Shown piece after piece: positions 9,426-21,237 of a stretch of 64,000 nucleotides of DNA. The notes under the pieces are model-generated. The model had not been told where the DNA came from. It did not search any database and saw only the letters and a program-made list of their open reading frames with translations. The position numbers and the translations under genes are program-made. Source of the DNA: Phyllostachys edulis (Eukaryota > Streptophyta > Magnoliopsida > Poales > Poaceae); assembly GCA_036346405.1 (NCBI GenBank), contig CM070561.1, forward strand, positions 10,152,441 to 10,216,440. The letters are read 5' to 3'. Numbering within the stretch: the stretch's first letter is position 1; each line of letters opens with the position of its first letter.

Positions 9426-11033
9426 TGTGGAGGTCGTCCCGTATGTGAGTGATGAGTAATTGACAAAGTTTAGGATAGTCGAGTTTGGTTTGAGTGGTTC
9501 GGAGTCGAGTCGTTGCATGGTGCAATCGGGCTCTGTCGGACTTGGTCAAACTTGGTCGTATGGGATTAGGATGCATATTCTGGTGTTTCGACAAGTTTGG
9601 ATTTTGTCATGGTAAGTATGTTGGTATTTACGCTTTCATGTATCGAGCGGTGCTATGTGATTTGTTTCTTGTCTGTGTTAGCTGCAGGACATCGAGGCAG
9701 AGTCGTGGCGAGACACGGTGGACCGGACTAGGTGCAGGTGGCGCTGAGGTCAGAACGGTCGGGATGTGTCGAAGACGGCGGAGACTCGAGGTGGTTGCGA
9801 GGCTTGGACGACAAGAAACGCGGAAGCTTCCCGGAAGGTGCAGGAGGGGCAAATTGGTAATTTCGCGAGGCTGCAGAAGCGGGAGCAGGTTCCGTTGGTT
9901 TTAGCAGGCGTAACGGGTTGGAGACCCATTAGCCAAGGGCTATAAATAGGAGTGAGTGGCTGCATCTACTTGTGTGCTGTGAGAGAGTTAGGGTTTTTTT
10001 TGCTAGGCTCAAAAGAAGCTTTGAGAGTTTGTTTTGGCTTTATGCTTTAGTTGGTGAGGAGTTGTTGAGAGCAGGAGTGTAGTGGCTGTGTGTTCTTGAG
10101 TTTCTTGAGTTGAGGGAAGGGAGAAGATGAGTTGATCCACCATGTAATCATTCCTCTTGTATCAATCATGTATCTCTCTTCCTTTAGATCAATATGAGAT
10201 GGTGTTTGTTTATCCTGGCTGCTTCCTGTTTTAAGCTTTTTATTTGCCTGCATTTTGTTGCGTGTTCTGCTCTTCTGAAAAATCGACGCCCTGTGCGAAA
10301 GTTGATCCCTTGGCGGCTGCTTTATCGATCCTTGGTTTTCTTGTGCTAGCTTATCAGCTCGTGTCATTTGGTTCGGATCTTGCCGACTTCTTCCAAAATT
10401 GTGGCGGCGCGTGTAGAGATCTAGTACTTGAGCTTTTCCTGGTTTCCTGCTTTGTTGCCGCTGAGAAGTAGCTCAAGGGGCGGCGGCCTCAGGCGCTGAA
10501 AAATCAGATCACGACGGCCTGCTCCTCCCAAGAAACCGAAGATTGGCAGAGGCAGCTTACTGCTTTGTTCATCAGTTCGTGTATCCGAATTCTCAGATTT
10601 GAATATGGATTATTTTATTGCTTCTTGCATGCAATGAGAATCCTTCTGACCGAAATTCTTTATTGCCGTGAGATGCTTTTCGTGATACGATCGATTGCTC
10701 AATCCATTTGTTTAATGCCTTGGTTGCCGCTTGATGGGCTGTGATTTTTGTAAACCGATTTGATCTGGTGTGTGCAGCGGCTGTAGCCTTTTTGCATGTC
10801 TGATTGATTTGTGGATCTCAAGATCAGCATTTGTTTATTGCCTTGGGCTGTGCCATCTTGGTTGATGCAGTGAGTTATTGCTGGTTTTTACTTTAGCCTC
10901 GTGTTTTCATTGCTAGTATGTGTGCTCGGCACTGTGAGAATCGAGAGTCCGGTGCGGCTGTAGTGTTCGCCCGTGAGAGGAACAAATTTTAAAGTCGACA
11001 TTCACCCCCCTCTGTCGCCATTTCGATCCTACA
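9426..11033 (+). repeat. 5' LTR of the copia element
   Basis: It aligns from TGTGGAGGTCGTCCCG to CATTTCGATCCTACA with the copy at 18787-20376. A TATA box (TATAAATA, 9941-9948) lies in GGGCTATAAATAGGAG. Indels between the two LTRs often sit where one copy has CTG or CAG and the other CG. Confidence 0.9.
9941..9948 (+). promoter_or_regulatory. TATA box of the copia LTR
   Basis: TATAAATA lies in the 5' LTR; the same site occurs at 19290-19297 in the 3' LTR. Transcription would start about 30 bp downstream. Confidence 0.7.
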
Positions 11034-11035
11034 AT

Positions 11036-11048
11036 TGGTATCAGAGCC
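11036..11048 (+). other. Primer binding site, initiator-Met tRNA
   Basis: TGGTATCAGAGCC starts three bases after the CA end of the 5' LTR. This is the standard plant primer site complementary to the 3' end of tRNA-iMet. Confidence 0.9.
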
Positions 11049-11089
11049 GGTTAGCTCTTTTCAATAGATCTTAACCGGTCTCAAGAGCC

Positions 11090-13000
11090 ATGGCGATGGA
11101 CAAGTACTCGACCAAGCCGCCCGCTGATGGCATCAATTACCCTTCCGAAGAGCCGAATGGAGACATACATCCAGCCTGTGGGTATGCCATCCGCGGAAGG
11201 TCAAGGTTCGATTCATTGTTCTCGCCGATGAGAACATCAATGCCGGAACATGGCTGATGTTGAGGCAAATGCAAAGGCTAGGAACATCATCATCCGTGGT
11301 TTGAGTCGAGCGAGTTTGATCAAGATATCTCACTGTCGCCCCGCTTACGATATCCGGGTGACCTCGACGATACCATGAGGGCACCACCAGATCAAGACGG
11401 TTCGACAGACCAGCTCAAACGAGAATACAACAAATTTGAGATGCTTGCCGGTGAGTCCCTAGATGAGTGCTTCGACGCTTTCACAAGATCTTGAGCAACC
11501 TCCGAGCGGTCGGTCTCACATACCCCGACTCGGACAACGCCGCCGATACTTACAAGACTCGATCTGCAAGGCGTGTGGGAGATGAAAGTGACCACCATCA
11601 AAGACACGACAGACCTCTCGACCTTGACTCTTGATGCGCCAGTACTCACGCCTCAAGACTCACGAGATTGACGTTGTCTCGAGGTCGAAGTCACGGTCGA
11701 TGGCCTTGGTCACCAATCGATTAAACCGGTCTCTCTTCCGAGTCCTCTTGCAATTTCTCCTTATCGCTCTCGTGACATAACCGATGATCGCTAGAGCAAC
11801 TATGGATGAGCGACTTGCCCTCCTTGCTCAAGATTCTCCCACGCTTACAAAGGAGGAGGGAGAGAAAAGAGGAGGACCCGTGATTTGCTTCGAGTGTGGT
11901 GGCCCCAACCACATCCGAGCAACCGCCCTAAGCCGAGAAGGGCAAGAACGACTACGGTGGTTCGGGCAAGAACGACTACACCGACAAGAACCGCAACAAG
12001 AAGCCTCCAGCTCAGACGCCCAGCAAGAAGAAGTTCCGCAACTTTGGCAAAGCCAAGAAGCTCTTCCACCGCGTCCTCACGCTTTGACGACCTCGACCTC
12101 GGCGAGGTGGAAGGATGGAGCGACGATGACGGACGGGTGACCAAGAGCCCAAGGATGGCGGCGACGACTTCTCCCAAGATGTGCTTCATGGCCCTCGAGG
12201 GCGAACTTCAACGACAATGAAGCAGACTCCGACTCGGGACGAGGTAGATCCCACCTACTGAACAGCTCAATCATGCTTTTCTTAAGCTAGGAGGTTTTCA
12301 TGCTAAAGCTAAGGCTAGGTGTCTTTGAGTTAGAGAAGGAAATAGATAGATCATCACTAGAGATTATTGCTCTTACATCCGCCTTCTAGTGATGATTGTG
12401 ATACATGCTCGCTTTGTTGGTTGATATGGAGAAGTTAAGGACCTCACATGATAGTGTGTCCTCCAAACTTGATAGTGTTAAGGTGGAGAATGTTAGTCCG
12501 CTTGTCGAGTTAGAGTTGAGTAGGATGGCTGTTACCCTACTTATTACTGATGAGACTACTTCTCCCACCTCATGTGAGGGTAAGGACATTGCTGCTAGAG
12601 GATCTTATGCCATGCTTCTTGATCTGCCCGAGTTTTGTGAAAATTGCAATAACTTGAAGATGAACTTAAACAGGCAGATCATAAAATTGTTGAACTACAA
12701 GCTTCTTTACTTGAGCCGATTGTTTCATGCTTGAACTGCCCTAAGTTAATCATGAACTTGAGGTCGTCTCCAAACAGTTTCAAGATATGATTGATCATGA
12801 AAGGAAGTTGGCTCGCTTTGCTTCTAAGGACCCCGTTAGCTCACCATGCATTAAGTGTAACAAACTAAAATCGACTTGATTGCTTTGGATGAAAAATGTG
12901 TGAAGCTAACTAAGGACCTTCTAGAGAAGCCACATTGTGCTTGTAATATGATTGTGGAGAAGGGAGAAGCCCTGTGGTAAGGATGAGACGCTTAGCAACG
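11090..13000 (+). pseudogene. Copia gag, broken
   Basis: The ATG at 11090 opens MAMDKYSTKPPADG. A core with REYNKFEMLAGESLDECFDA lies at about 11419-11478. A zinc knuckle starts CFECGGPNHIRA at 11886-11921 in another frame, followed by a basic, Gly/Lys/Arg-rich stretch. The part at 12405-12730 is Leu- and Glu-rich and looks like the helical tail that some long copia gag proteins carry. At least four frame changes and several stops occur. The 3' border with protease is approximate. Confidence 0.7.
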
Positions 13001-13879
13001 TGAACCAACCGGCTAGCAGAGGATCTGCCCTTCAGAGTCGGTTTGTGCGTGCACAAGCCATTCTTCCTCTCGCTTTGGTTCTTCTTTTGCTCCTTACCTT
13101 TTTTGTCTCTTCTTCCCCTGCTTCTTCTTGCACCTCTCTCTTTCGGGAGTGTCAAGACTTTATGAACACTCTCGAGAGATTTGTAGGAGGCAAGAAGAAG
13201 CTCAATCTTATTCTAGACCAATCTAAGATCCGCAGATTTAATCGTGGTCTAGGATATGACTTCTTTGAGGACATGAGGAAGCATCCACCGCCGTGCTCGC
13301 ACTCCATAGCACCGTGTGTGATCGAGATCGAGCCCAGACCGAGAAAGTCCATTTCAAGTCGGCGGGCTATGTCCAGGGATTTCGACAAGAAGGTAATTTC
13401 ACATGTCGCTTCTACCTCTCGAAGGTGAAGTATCACCGCACCTTCATCGGAAGGATGGACACACAATGATCGATGCTTCAGCGCGCCAAGATCGCTACAG
13501 AGACTATGTTGAGTCTCTTAGGCGATTCAGGTCGGCCCTGGACCTTGAGTGCACCTAAGACCAACACGAGGTCTAGGCTTGTTTCTTCCGATGGGTTTGT
13601 GCAAAGATCGAGGACTTGGTTTTTCCGAGTTTTCGGTTTTCGCCCTCATGTCGCTTTCAATCGTGACTTCCACCGCCCCGAGGGTAGATCTCGTTTTCCC
13701 CATCGAGATAGCTACCATGGCGTGTTCAAGATGTTGCAGGTGTTCGACTCGCTCGCCTTCAGCGATCGGACCAAAGAATGCTTTCGGTCTACTCTTAGAC
13801 CTTCGCTTTGAGTGACAGAGAGCGAGGGTAGATAGAGGTCGGTCACGGCTTGACTACTTCATCCGCCGACGTGTCATTC

Positions 13880-15142
13880 AAGATTGGGTGCCAAAATCAT
13901 TGTTGATTTATCCCAAGATCGAGACTTTACTCTGCTTGACTCAGTCCGCGGGTAGGGAAGGAGAAGGTTTGGCTTGTAGACTCGGTTGTTCTCGCTATAT
14001 GACCGGAGACTCCGTTGGTTCTCCTCCTAGCCCGCGCTTCGGTGATGAGACGATCACCTTCGGAGACGCTTCGTGGGCACGCCATCGCCAAAGGTACTGT
14101 GGCGATTAATGCTTCTTTTATTCTTAAGGATGTTGCCTTGGTTAGTAAGCCGCAGACAATTTGCTTTCCGTTTCTCGGCTTATCGATGACGGTTTCGAGG
14201 TGAGCTTCAAGAAAACGCTTGCAAAATTCTTGATTCTTCTGTAGTCCGGTTTATGGATTTCTCGTTATGGGAGGATCTTTCGTCGGCTGAGTTCTCTCGA
14301 GTCTTCCGCGATCCTCTCGTGTGTTTAGTTGCTTCGAGTCCCGCGATCTCTCTTTCTCGCATAGGAGACTTGGTCATATTGATTTGACCATTTGACCCGA
14401 AAGTTAGCGACCATGATCTCATTCGTGGTCCGCCAAACTCAAGATGGTCAAAGATCTTGTTTGCACTCCATGCCAAGCGGCAAGATGGTTGCCGCTTCTC
14501 ATCCTCCCACACGAGCATTATGACCGATGCACCGACATTTGCTCCACATGGACACAGCTTGGACCGGCTCGAAAGTCTTGATCGGAGGGAAGTGGTATGT
14601 TCTTGTTGTGGTCGATGACTTCTCGAGGTACTCTTGGGTGTTTTTCTTAGCCTCAAGGACGAGACATTTACACATTTCGAGGTCTTTTAGTAGGTTTGTC
14701 TGCTGAGCTCCCGGTGCCTTACGAGCGATCCATGAGGACAATGGCACGGAGTTCAAGAATTCCTACTTTGAGAGTTTCTCGGTGAGACAGTGTAGAGCAC
14801 CGTTCTCTTCTCCATACGTCCCTCAAAGAAATGGCGCTAGGAGAGGAAGAACCGTACCTTGGTCGAGATGGCAGTGACAATGCTTGAAGAGTACTCTACA
14901 CCGAGGAAGTTTTGAAATTTGAGGCCATTGCACCGCGTGCCATGTTTGAATCGAAGTTTTTTCTTGAGCACTCTTGCACCCGCACTTCTTATGAGTCGAG
15001 ATATGGGCGAAAGCCCAGCGTCTCTCATTTTCGTGTGTTTGGTTGCAAGTGCTTTATTTTGAAGTCTGGGAATCTAGATAAGTTCGAGTCACGTTCCTGT
15101 GACGGTATCTTTCTAGGCTACTCGACTTCTTCGGGCTTATAG
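13880..15142 (+). pseudogene. Copia protease and integrase, broken
   Basis: The aspartic protease-type segment WLVDS...CSRYMTGD (13969-14010) is split by a frameshift at the Gly codon. An integrase zinc region follows at about 14350-14490. The catalytic core includes KVLIGGKWYVLVVVDDFSRY at about 14571-14630, with the first catalytic Asp region upstream. The part at 14912-15142 (YGRKPSVSHFRVFGCKCFIL) is the usual end of the core in copia integrases. Frames change repeatedly. Confidence 0.75.
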
Positions 15143-15559
15143 GGTGGAGGCTGCGAGTCTAGCGTAATGGTAGAAACCGCGAGGTGACCTTTGACGAGGC
15201 CACCGGGACTAGGCCAGATATCTCAGGTTCTTTAGAGCAGTCCGAGACCATCTTTGTGGATGATGAGGACGAGGGAGACGATGGTTGTTTACCTGATCCA
15301 GCTCCTCTTCCTCCCCTTGAGATGCCTTCTTCCACGGCACCTCAAGGTGATCACCCTGCCTTCCGCTTCCTCCGGAGCTAGTGGCTCTGTCCTGCCTCAT
15401 CTGCACACGAGGTAGAGGCCACTTCTTCTTCTCATCCAGACCTCCCGACATATCCGTAAAAGGCATCCTTCAGAGAGATGATTGAGACCTTTTGAGCGTG
15501 TCACACGCCTAAGTCCGGTTTTTCTCAATTCTGTCTCCATTCTGCCTTTGTTGCCCCCT

Positions 15560-16520
15560 TTGAGCCCAAGGACGTTTGTCACGCCCTTTCTGATGAGTCT
15601 TGGGTCAATGCCATGCATGAGGAATTAGAGAACTTTGAGAGAAACAAGGTCTGTCGCTTGTTGAGCCCCCACGAGGCCACAATATCATTGGAACCAAGTG
15701 GGTGTTCAAGAACAAGCAGAGTGAGGATGGGGTAATCATCCCAAACAAGGCTAGATTGGTAGCTCGTGGGTTTTCCTGTGTTGAGGGTCTAGACTTGAGG
15801 AGACCTTTGCCCTCAGAGCTCGACTTGAAGCCATTAGAATCTCGCTTGCCTTTGCAGCTTCTAAGGGTTTCAAGCTTTACCAGATGGACGTGAAGAGTGC
15901 CTTTCTCAATGGCCTTATTGAGGAGGAAGTCTACGTCCGCTGACCTCCGTGTTTCGAGAACCCCAAATACCCTAACCATGTCTTCAAGCTTTCAAAAGTC
16001 AGATGGATTCTAAGGGGCTCCCGAGCTTGGTATGAGAGGCTTAAGTCCTACTTGTTGAGTCATGGGTTTGGAATGGGTAAAGTTGACAAGACCTTGTTTA
16101 TCCGTAGGCTTGGTAATGACTTTCTGCTCGTCCAAATCTATGTCGATGACATAATCTTTGGCAGCTCTTCTCATGCTCGTTTCACAGTTCTCGGATGTCA
16201 TGAGCACCGAGTTTGAGATGAGCATGATGGGTGAGTTGACATTCTTTCTTGGCTTCCAAATCAAGCAGACTCGAGGGTACTTTTCTTCATCAGGCAAGTA
16301 CACTCGTGATCTCCCGAGACGCTCGATATGAGTGATGGTAAGCTTTGTGTCGACTCCCATGGCTTCTACAAATTTATCTTGACCCAGATGAGGATGGCGA
16401 GCCGCTTGATCAAAAGGAGTTTCAAAGATGATTGGCTCCTCTTGTACCTCAACGCTCGAGACCGGACATACATTTTTTCGTGTGTTTGTGCGCTGCTGAG
16501 CTTCTCCTCGCTTTCTCATC
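15560..16520 (+). pseudogene. Copia reverse transcriptase, broken
   Basis: GTKWVFKNKQSEDG at about 15692-15733 and KARLVARGF at about 15747-15775 mark the N-terminal fingers. YVDDIIFGSS at 16139-16168 is the catalytic box with both Asp residues kept. The order after integrase is diagnostic for copia. The frame changes at least twice. Confidence 0.85.
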
Positions 16521-16689
16521 GCCCAGCGGTGAAGCGCATCTTCGTAAGACTGCGAGCTACCATTGACTATGGTATCTGGTACTCTTCCTCATCCCGTCTT
16601 TCCTTGAGAGCCTTCTGATGCGACTTCACTTGGTCAGAGGATAGATAGGAAGAGCACTTCCAGACTCGCCAATTTCTTGGCACTTCTCT

Positions 16690-17070
16690 TGTTTCTGGTC
16701 TTCGAGGAAGCGGATCGGTGTTGCACCTGATCCACCGCAGAGGCCGAGTACGTGTCGCAGCCGATTGTTTGAGCCAAGTGCTCGATGGCTTCGACCTGCG
16801 GGACTTTGGGTTAGTTATCGGCATGTGTTCCACTCTTTTGTGATAACACTTCTGCGATTAACATTGCCAAGAACCCAAAGGCAAAGATTCCGGACCAAGC
16901 ACATCGATATCCGCTTCCACTTCCTTAGAGACCATGTAGAGAAGGGCGATATAGTGCTCCAGCCAGGAGAGTGACCACCGGTTATCGACATTTTCACCAA
17001 GCCATTGGATAGTTCGAGGTTTTCAGCTCTGCGGGGAGAGCTTGGGGTGGTCTGTCCTTATGGACTGTAG
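16690..17070 (+). pseudogene. Copia RNase H and pol C-terminus, broken
   Basis: DNTSAINIAKNPK (about 16843-16881) and KHIDIRFHFLRDHVEKGDI (about 16899-16955) are typical of copia RNase H and lie in different frames. The end reads DIFTKPLDSSRFSALRGELG and VVCPYGL, with a TAG at 17068-17070. Confidence 0.85.
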
Positions 17071-18776
17071 TGAGGGGGAGCTTTGGGTTTTACTGCTTTA
17101 CTATCTTATTTATGCTCTAGCTCCTTACTATTGCATTGCATTTTGGGTGCATTTGGGATTAGTCCTCCTAGCATAGATTAGAGTGCTTCTTTTGTCTAGT
17201 TGTTTAGATTTCTGCTCTTATCTTGTGATTCTAGGATGCTGCTTATTAGCTGTTACTTATCTCACTAGGTTGAGCTCACTCACTTCTTGTAGGTTCTAGC
17301 GAGGGTTGGGCCACCCTGCAGACAGGCGTGTTTGCTCCTAGGTGTGTTAAGTGGGCGGTTGATAGTCCTAGAGTCATATGGGGTAGATGAGAGTCGATCG
17401 AGCCATAGTATTCTCTATATCTTATCTATGCTTTAAGGATTTTGCTTTTATGTTTTCTTTGCCAGCTTCTCGATTTATTGTTTTGGTTCAAGGGGAGTTC
17501 ATTTGGGAGCTTCTGGAGCTTAATATTGACATAACTCAACTTGAACTAAAAGTTGCATCTGTTGTTGAGGGGGAGCTGGATCTTCTGCATTTCTAGCATT
17601 CTGCATTGTAATATAACTACATTGAGCCTTGATTATTATCCTGCTATGACATGTTTACAATGCTTTACACCTTGCCATGACTTGTGCTTATTTGCTAGAT
17701 TTATCATGACTTCATATGTGTAGCCTAGCTTTTGCCATGATAAGATAATTAAAATTGCTCAACTTAAACTAAAACTTGTCATGTTAGCACTCGAGATTAG
17801 TCTTTCTTGAGCTATCCTTTTATGATTCATGCCATGTCAAATAGGCTGGGTAGAGTGATGAATCTATATTGAGCCTTAGATTGAGCTGTTTTAGTCTCTT
17901 GATGATGCATGAGTTAGTACAACTTGTTAAAAGGCAAAAAGATCTCTTTTGTGCGAAAAAACTGATCTCACCAATTCTCTCCTATGAGACGGCTTGCCAT
18001 TGCACTTGGCATGAACTTAGGGGGAGTTTTGGGTGACCTAGACTATCTTCTTAAGCTTCTCGCTTGGAGTAGTCGCATAAGGCTTGAGACCTAGCACATG
18101 ATAAAACAAAAATCTGGTTGGAAACCACCATGAATTTCAAAAGAAAATATGTTTCATGTGTTCAATGTGCTTAAAGCCACAAAAAGTATCATGTACTTTA
18201 ACCAATGTTTCAATCTTGAGCATAGCACTCTATTTGGTCTCAACTTAAGCTTCTTAGTTCCGCTTAGCTTATTGACATGGCCTGCATCATCCTTGGATAT
18301 CTCTAGCGAGACTTTGCTCTTTGATGACTTGACTTGCTCACATAATGTACCTCATTTTCAGATTGTCATCTATGTGTTCTAGCTAGCTTATACATATCTT
18401 GTCATGATCTAGCTAGCCTTTTTATTGAGTTATGGCTTGGTGTATTACATTATGGTCATATTGGATAATTCTCATGGCTCTAACTGCTAAGAATAATCAA
18501 ACTTCAGCCATTTCATTCATTGACATGTCATATTCTCTCTTGAGCATTCTTGATGTGTTTATTGCCAAAAGGGGGAGAATAGAGAAGAAAAAGCTAGTTG
18601 GGATCATTTTAAAGCTTTGGAGAACAATTTGCTCTTTTAGTTGTTGCTCTAGTGTTCCTTCTGTCGACATGGTCATTAGTTTCACTCTTCTTCTTTGGAC
18701 CATGTTGGTTTCTTCAAACTCAAACTCAACTTTGCGCTTTTTCGGAGTTTGTCAATATACTCATCAAGGGGGAGAT
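17071..18776 (+). other. Long untranslated 3' region of the copia element
   Basis: About 1.7 kb lies between the pol stop and the 3' LTR. It is T-rich, with short frames only and no recognisable envelope-like protein. Two purine tracts occur: AAAAGGGGGAGAATAG near 18567, preceded by TTGCC, and AAGGGGGAGAT at 18766-18776 next to the LTR. Confidence 0.6.
18766..18776 (+). other. Polypurine tract of the copia element
   Basis: AAGGGGGAGAT is directly followed by TGAGAGACCATGTGG. If the LTR truly starts at that TG (18777), the 5' LTR lacks or has changed its first ten bases. Confidence 0.7.
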
Positions 18777-18786
18777 TGAGAGACCA

Positions 18787-20376
18787 TGTGGAGGTCGTCC
18801 CGTATGTGAGTGATGAGTAATTGACAAAGTTTAGGATAGTCGAGTTTGGTTTGAGTGGTTCGGAGTCGAGTCGTTGCATGGTGCAATCGGGCTCTGTCGG
18901 ACTTGGTCAAACTTGGTCGTATGGGATTAGGATGCATATTCTGGTGTTTCGACAAGTTTGGATTTTGTCATGGTAAGTATGTTGGTATTTACGCTTTCAT
19001 GTATCGAGCGGTGCTATGTGATTTGTTTCTTGTCGTGTTATTGCAGGACATCGAGGCGAGTCGTGGCGAGACACGGTGGACCGGACTAGGTGCAGTGGCG
19101 CCGAGGTCGAACGGTCGGGATGTGTCAAGACGGCGGAGACTCGAGGTGGTTGCGAGGCTTGGACGACAAGAACGCGAAGCTTCCTGAAGGTGCGGGAGGG
19201 GCGAATTGGTAATTTCATGAGGTCGCACAAGCGGGAGCAGTTCCGTTGGTTTTAGCAGCGAACGGGTTGGAGACCCATTAGCCAAGGGCTATAAATAGGA
19301 GTGAGTGGCTGCATCTACTTGTGTCTTTGTGAGAGAGTTAGGGTTTTTTTGCTAGGGTCAAAAGAAGCTTTGAGAGTTTGTTTTGGCTTTATGCTTTAGT
19401 TGGTGAGGAGTTGTTGAGAGCAGGAGTGTAGTGGTGTGTGTTCTTGAGTTTCTTGAGTTGAGGAAGGAGAAGATGAGTTGATCCACCATGTAATCATTCC
19501 TCTTGTATCAATTATGTATCTCTCTTCCTTTAGATCAATATGAGATGGTGTTTGTTTATCTGGCCGCTTCTGTTTTAAGCTTTTTATTTGCTCGCATTTT
19601 GTTGCGTGTTCGCTCTTCGAAAAATCGGCGCTACGGCGAAAGTTGATCCCTTAGCGGTCGCTTTATCGATCCTTGGTTTTCTTGTGCTAGCTTATCAGCT
19701 CGTGTCATTTGGTTCGGATCTTGCCGGCTTCTTCCAAAATTGTGGCGGCGCGTGTAGAGATCTAGTACTTGAGCTTTTCCTGGTTTCCTGCTTTGCTGCC
19801 GCTGAGAAGTAGCTCAAGGGGTGGCGGCCTCAGGCGCTGAAAAATCAGATCACGACGGCCTGCTCCTCCCAAGAAACCGAAGATTGGCAGAGGCAGCTTA
19901 TTGCTTTGTTCATCAGTTCGTGTATCCGAATTCTCAGATTTGAATATGGATTATTTTATTGCTTCTTGCATGCAATGAGAATCCTTCTGACCGAAATTCT
20001 TTATTGCCGTGAGATGCTTTTCGTGATACGACTGATTGCTCTGAATCCATTTGTTTAATGCCTTGGTTGCCAGTTGATGGCTGTGATTTTTGTAAACCGA
20101 TTTGATCTGGTGTGTGCAGCGGCTGTAGCCTTTTTGCATGTCTGATTGATTTGTGGATCTCAAGATCAGCATTTGTTTATTGCCTTGGGCTGTGCCATCT
20201 TGGTTGATGCAGTGAGTTATTGCTGGTTTTTACTTTAGCCTCGTGTTTTCATTGCTAGTATGTGTGCTCGGCACTGTGAGAATCGAGAGTCCGGTGCGGC
20301 TGTAGTGTTCGCCCGTGAGAGGAACAAATTTTAAAGTCGACATTCACCCCCCCTCTGTCGCCATTTCGATCCTACA
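18787..20376 (+). repeat. 3' LTR of the copia element
   Basis: It aligns with 9426-11033 end to end and finishes GATCCTACA at 20376. A TATA box lies at 19290-19297. The start may be 18777. Confidence 0.9.
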
Positions 20377-20649
20377 CCATCTTGCGCCTTGCTTGAGTCC
20401 AACCATCTCACCTGACATCCACGACCGTTCTGGACCTTGGTTCTCCTAACCAAGTCCCGGTCCTCCTCGTCGTTGACCATAGTTGACTCCAAGCCACCTG
20501 CACAACAATAGACCAAGCAACCATATCCGGGCACAAGTTCTTCACAACTTGACCCATGTTAGCCAAAACATGCATCATGCAACATCTGTACAATGAAACT
20601 CATGAACTTAATCTGACAAGAACACAATGCCGCCACGCGGGTCGACGAA

Positions 20650-21060
20650 CAAGCCAAAATCGGTCAGACCGCCACCAATGGCCGGTCTAACCGCCCACTG
20701 GCCGGTCTGACCGTCCACTTGGGACTTAGCCAAATTTCCATCCTAGAAAACCGAAACTCTCTGGAATTTTCAAACGAATAGAACTTTTGCCTGGAGGCTC
20801 CAAAAATTATGAGATCAAGAGCAGTAGAACCTCCTCTCTTGCCTACACCCTCTATTTTTGGCCCAGCTCAAAAATCCAAAGTTCCTAAAAGGGCCGGTCT
20901 GACCGCTCAGCAGTAGCCAGTCAAACCGCTCCTCCGGCCGGTTTGACCGCCACTCTGGTCGGTCGGACCGCCAGTGCACATTCCAGAAAAATGGCCCAAG
21001 GCATGGCCGGTCTGACCGCTCCCATGGCCGGTCAGACTGCCAGAGGCCTGACAGCAGCTG
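20650..21060. repeat. Second cluster of GGCCGGTCTGACCG palindromes
   Basis: CGGTCAGACCG, CCGGTCTGACCG and near matches occur about nine times between 20670 and 21050. It lies in the right-hand part of the interrupted solo LTR. Confidence 0.7.
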
Positions 21061-21156
21061 AACCTCGGCGAAAACGGGTGATTCCGCAAACCCTCAACGC
21101 CATTGCCAATTGTCTCATCATCCTAAGATCGTTGGCATATCCCCATGATATCTACA

Positions 21157-21161
21157 CATTT
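21157..21161. repeat. Target-site duplication CATTT, right side
   Basis: It follows ATATCTACA at 21156 and matches 7792-7796. The next 76 bases up to 21237 are the rest of the MRL1-like intron. Confidence 0.85.
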
Positions 21162-21237
21162 GGTTATATTTAATGTGCCATCTCCCACTCTAGCACATCT
21201 CATAAGAAAAGGTAAAATTTGAAGCTAGGTCAGTTAC

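Larger units (their letters stand above)
9421..20381 (+). mobile_element. Ty1/copia retrotransposon, decayed
   Basis: It has two LTRs of about 1.6 kb (9426-11033 and 18787-20376), an initiator-Met primer site, gag with a CCHC knuckle, protease, integrase, reverse transcriptase and RNase H in copia order, a long untranslated 3' part and a purine tract before the 3' LTR. All frames are broken. Long LTRs, a long 3' region and a GELGVVCPYGL-type pol end suggest the SIRE/Maximus group, but lineage needs a tree. The expected 5-bp target duplication is not seen (GTCCA left, CCATC right). The first bases of the 5' LTR differ from the 3' LTR, which may explain this. Confidence 0.85.
7797..21156 (-). 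mobile_element. Solo LTR in the MRL1 intron, split by the copia element
   Basis: Read on the minus strand it runs from TGTAGATATCATGGGG (21156) to TCACCCCCCCTCTAGTCGCC...GGTCCAACA (7797), that is TG...CA ends with a perfect 5-bp duplication CATTT on each side. Without the copia insertion the length is about 2.4 kb. The sequence before its CA end closely resembles the end of the copia LTR (TTCACCCCCCTCTGTCGCC...CCTACA), so it probably belongs to a related copia family. It contains no primer site, gag or pol, hence the call of solo LTR. It lies in antisense to the copia element inside it and in the same strand sense as the MRL1-like gene. Confidence 0.75.

Noticed and set aside
17071..18776. 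Envelope-like gene in the copia 3' region
   Set aside because: Only short frames without signal peptide or membrane pattern are present.
9426..20376. GTCCA/CCATC as a target duplication of the copia element
   Set aside because: They do not match under any register I tried.
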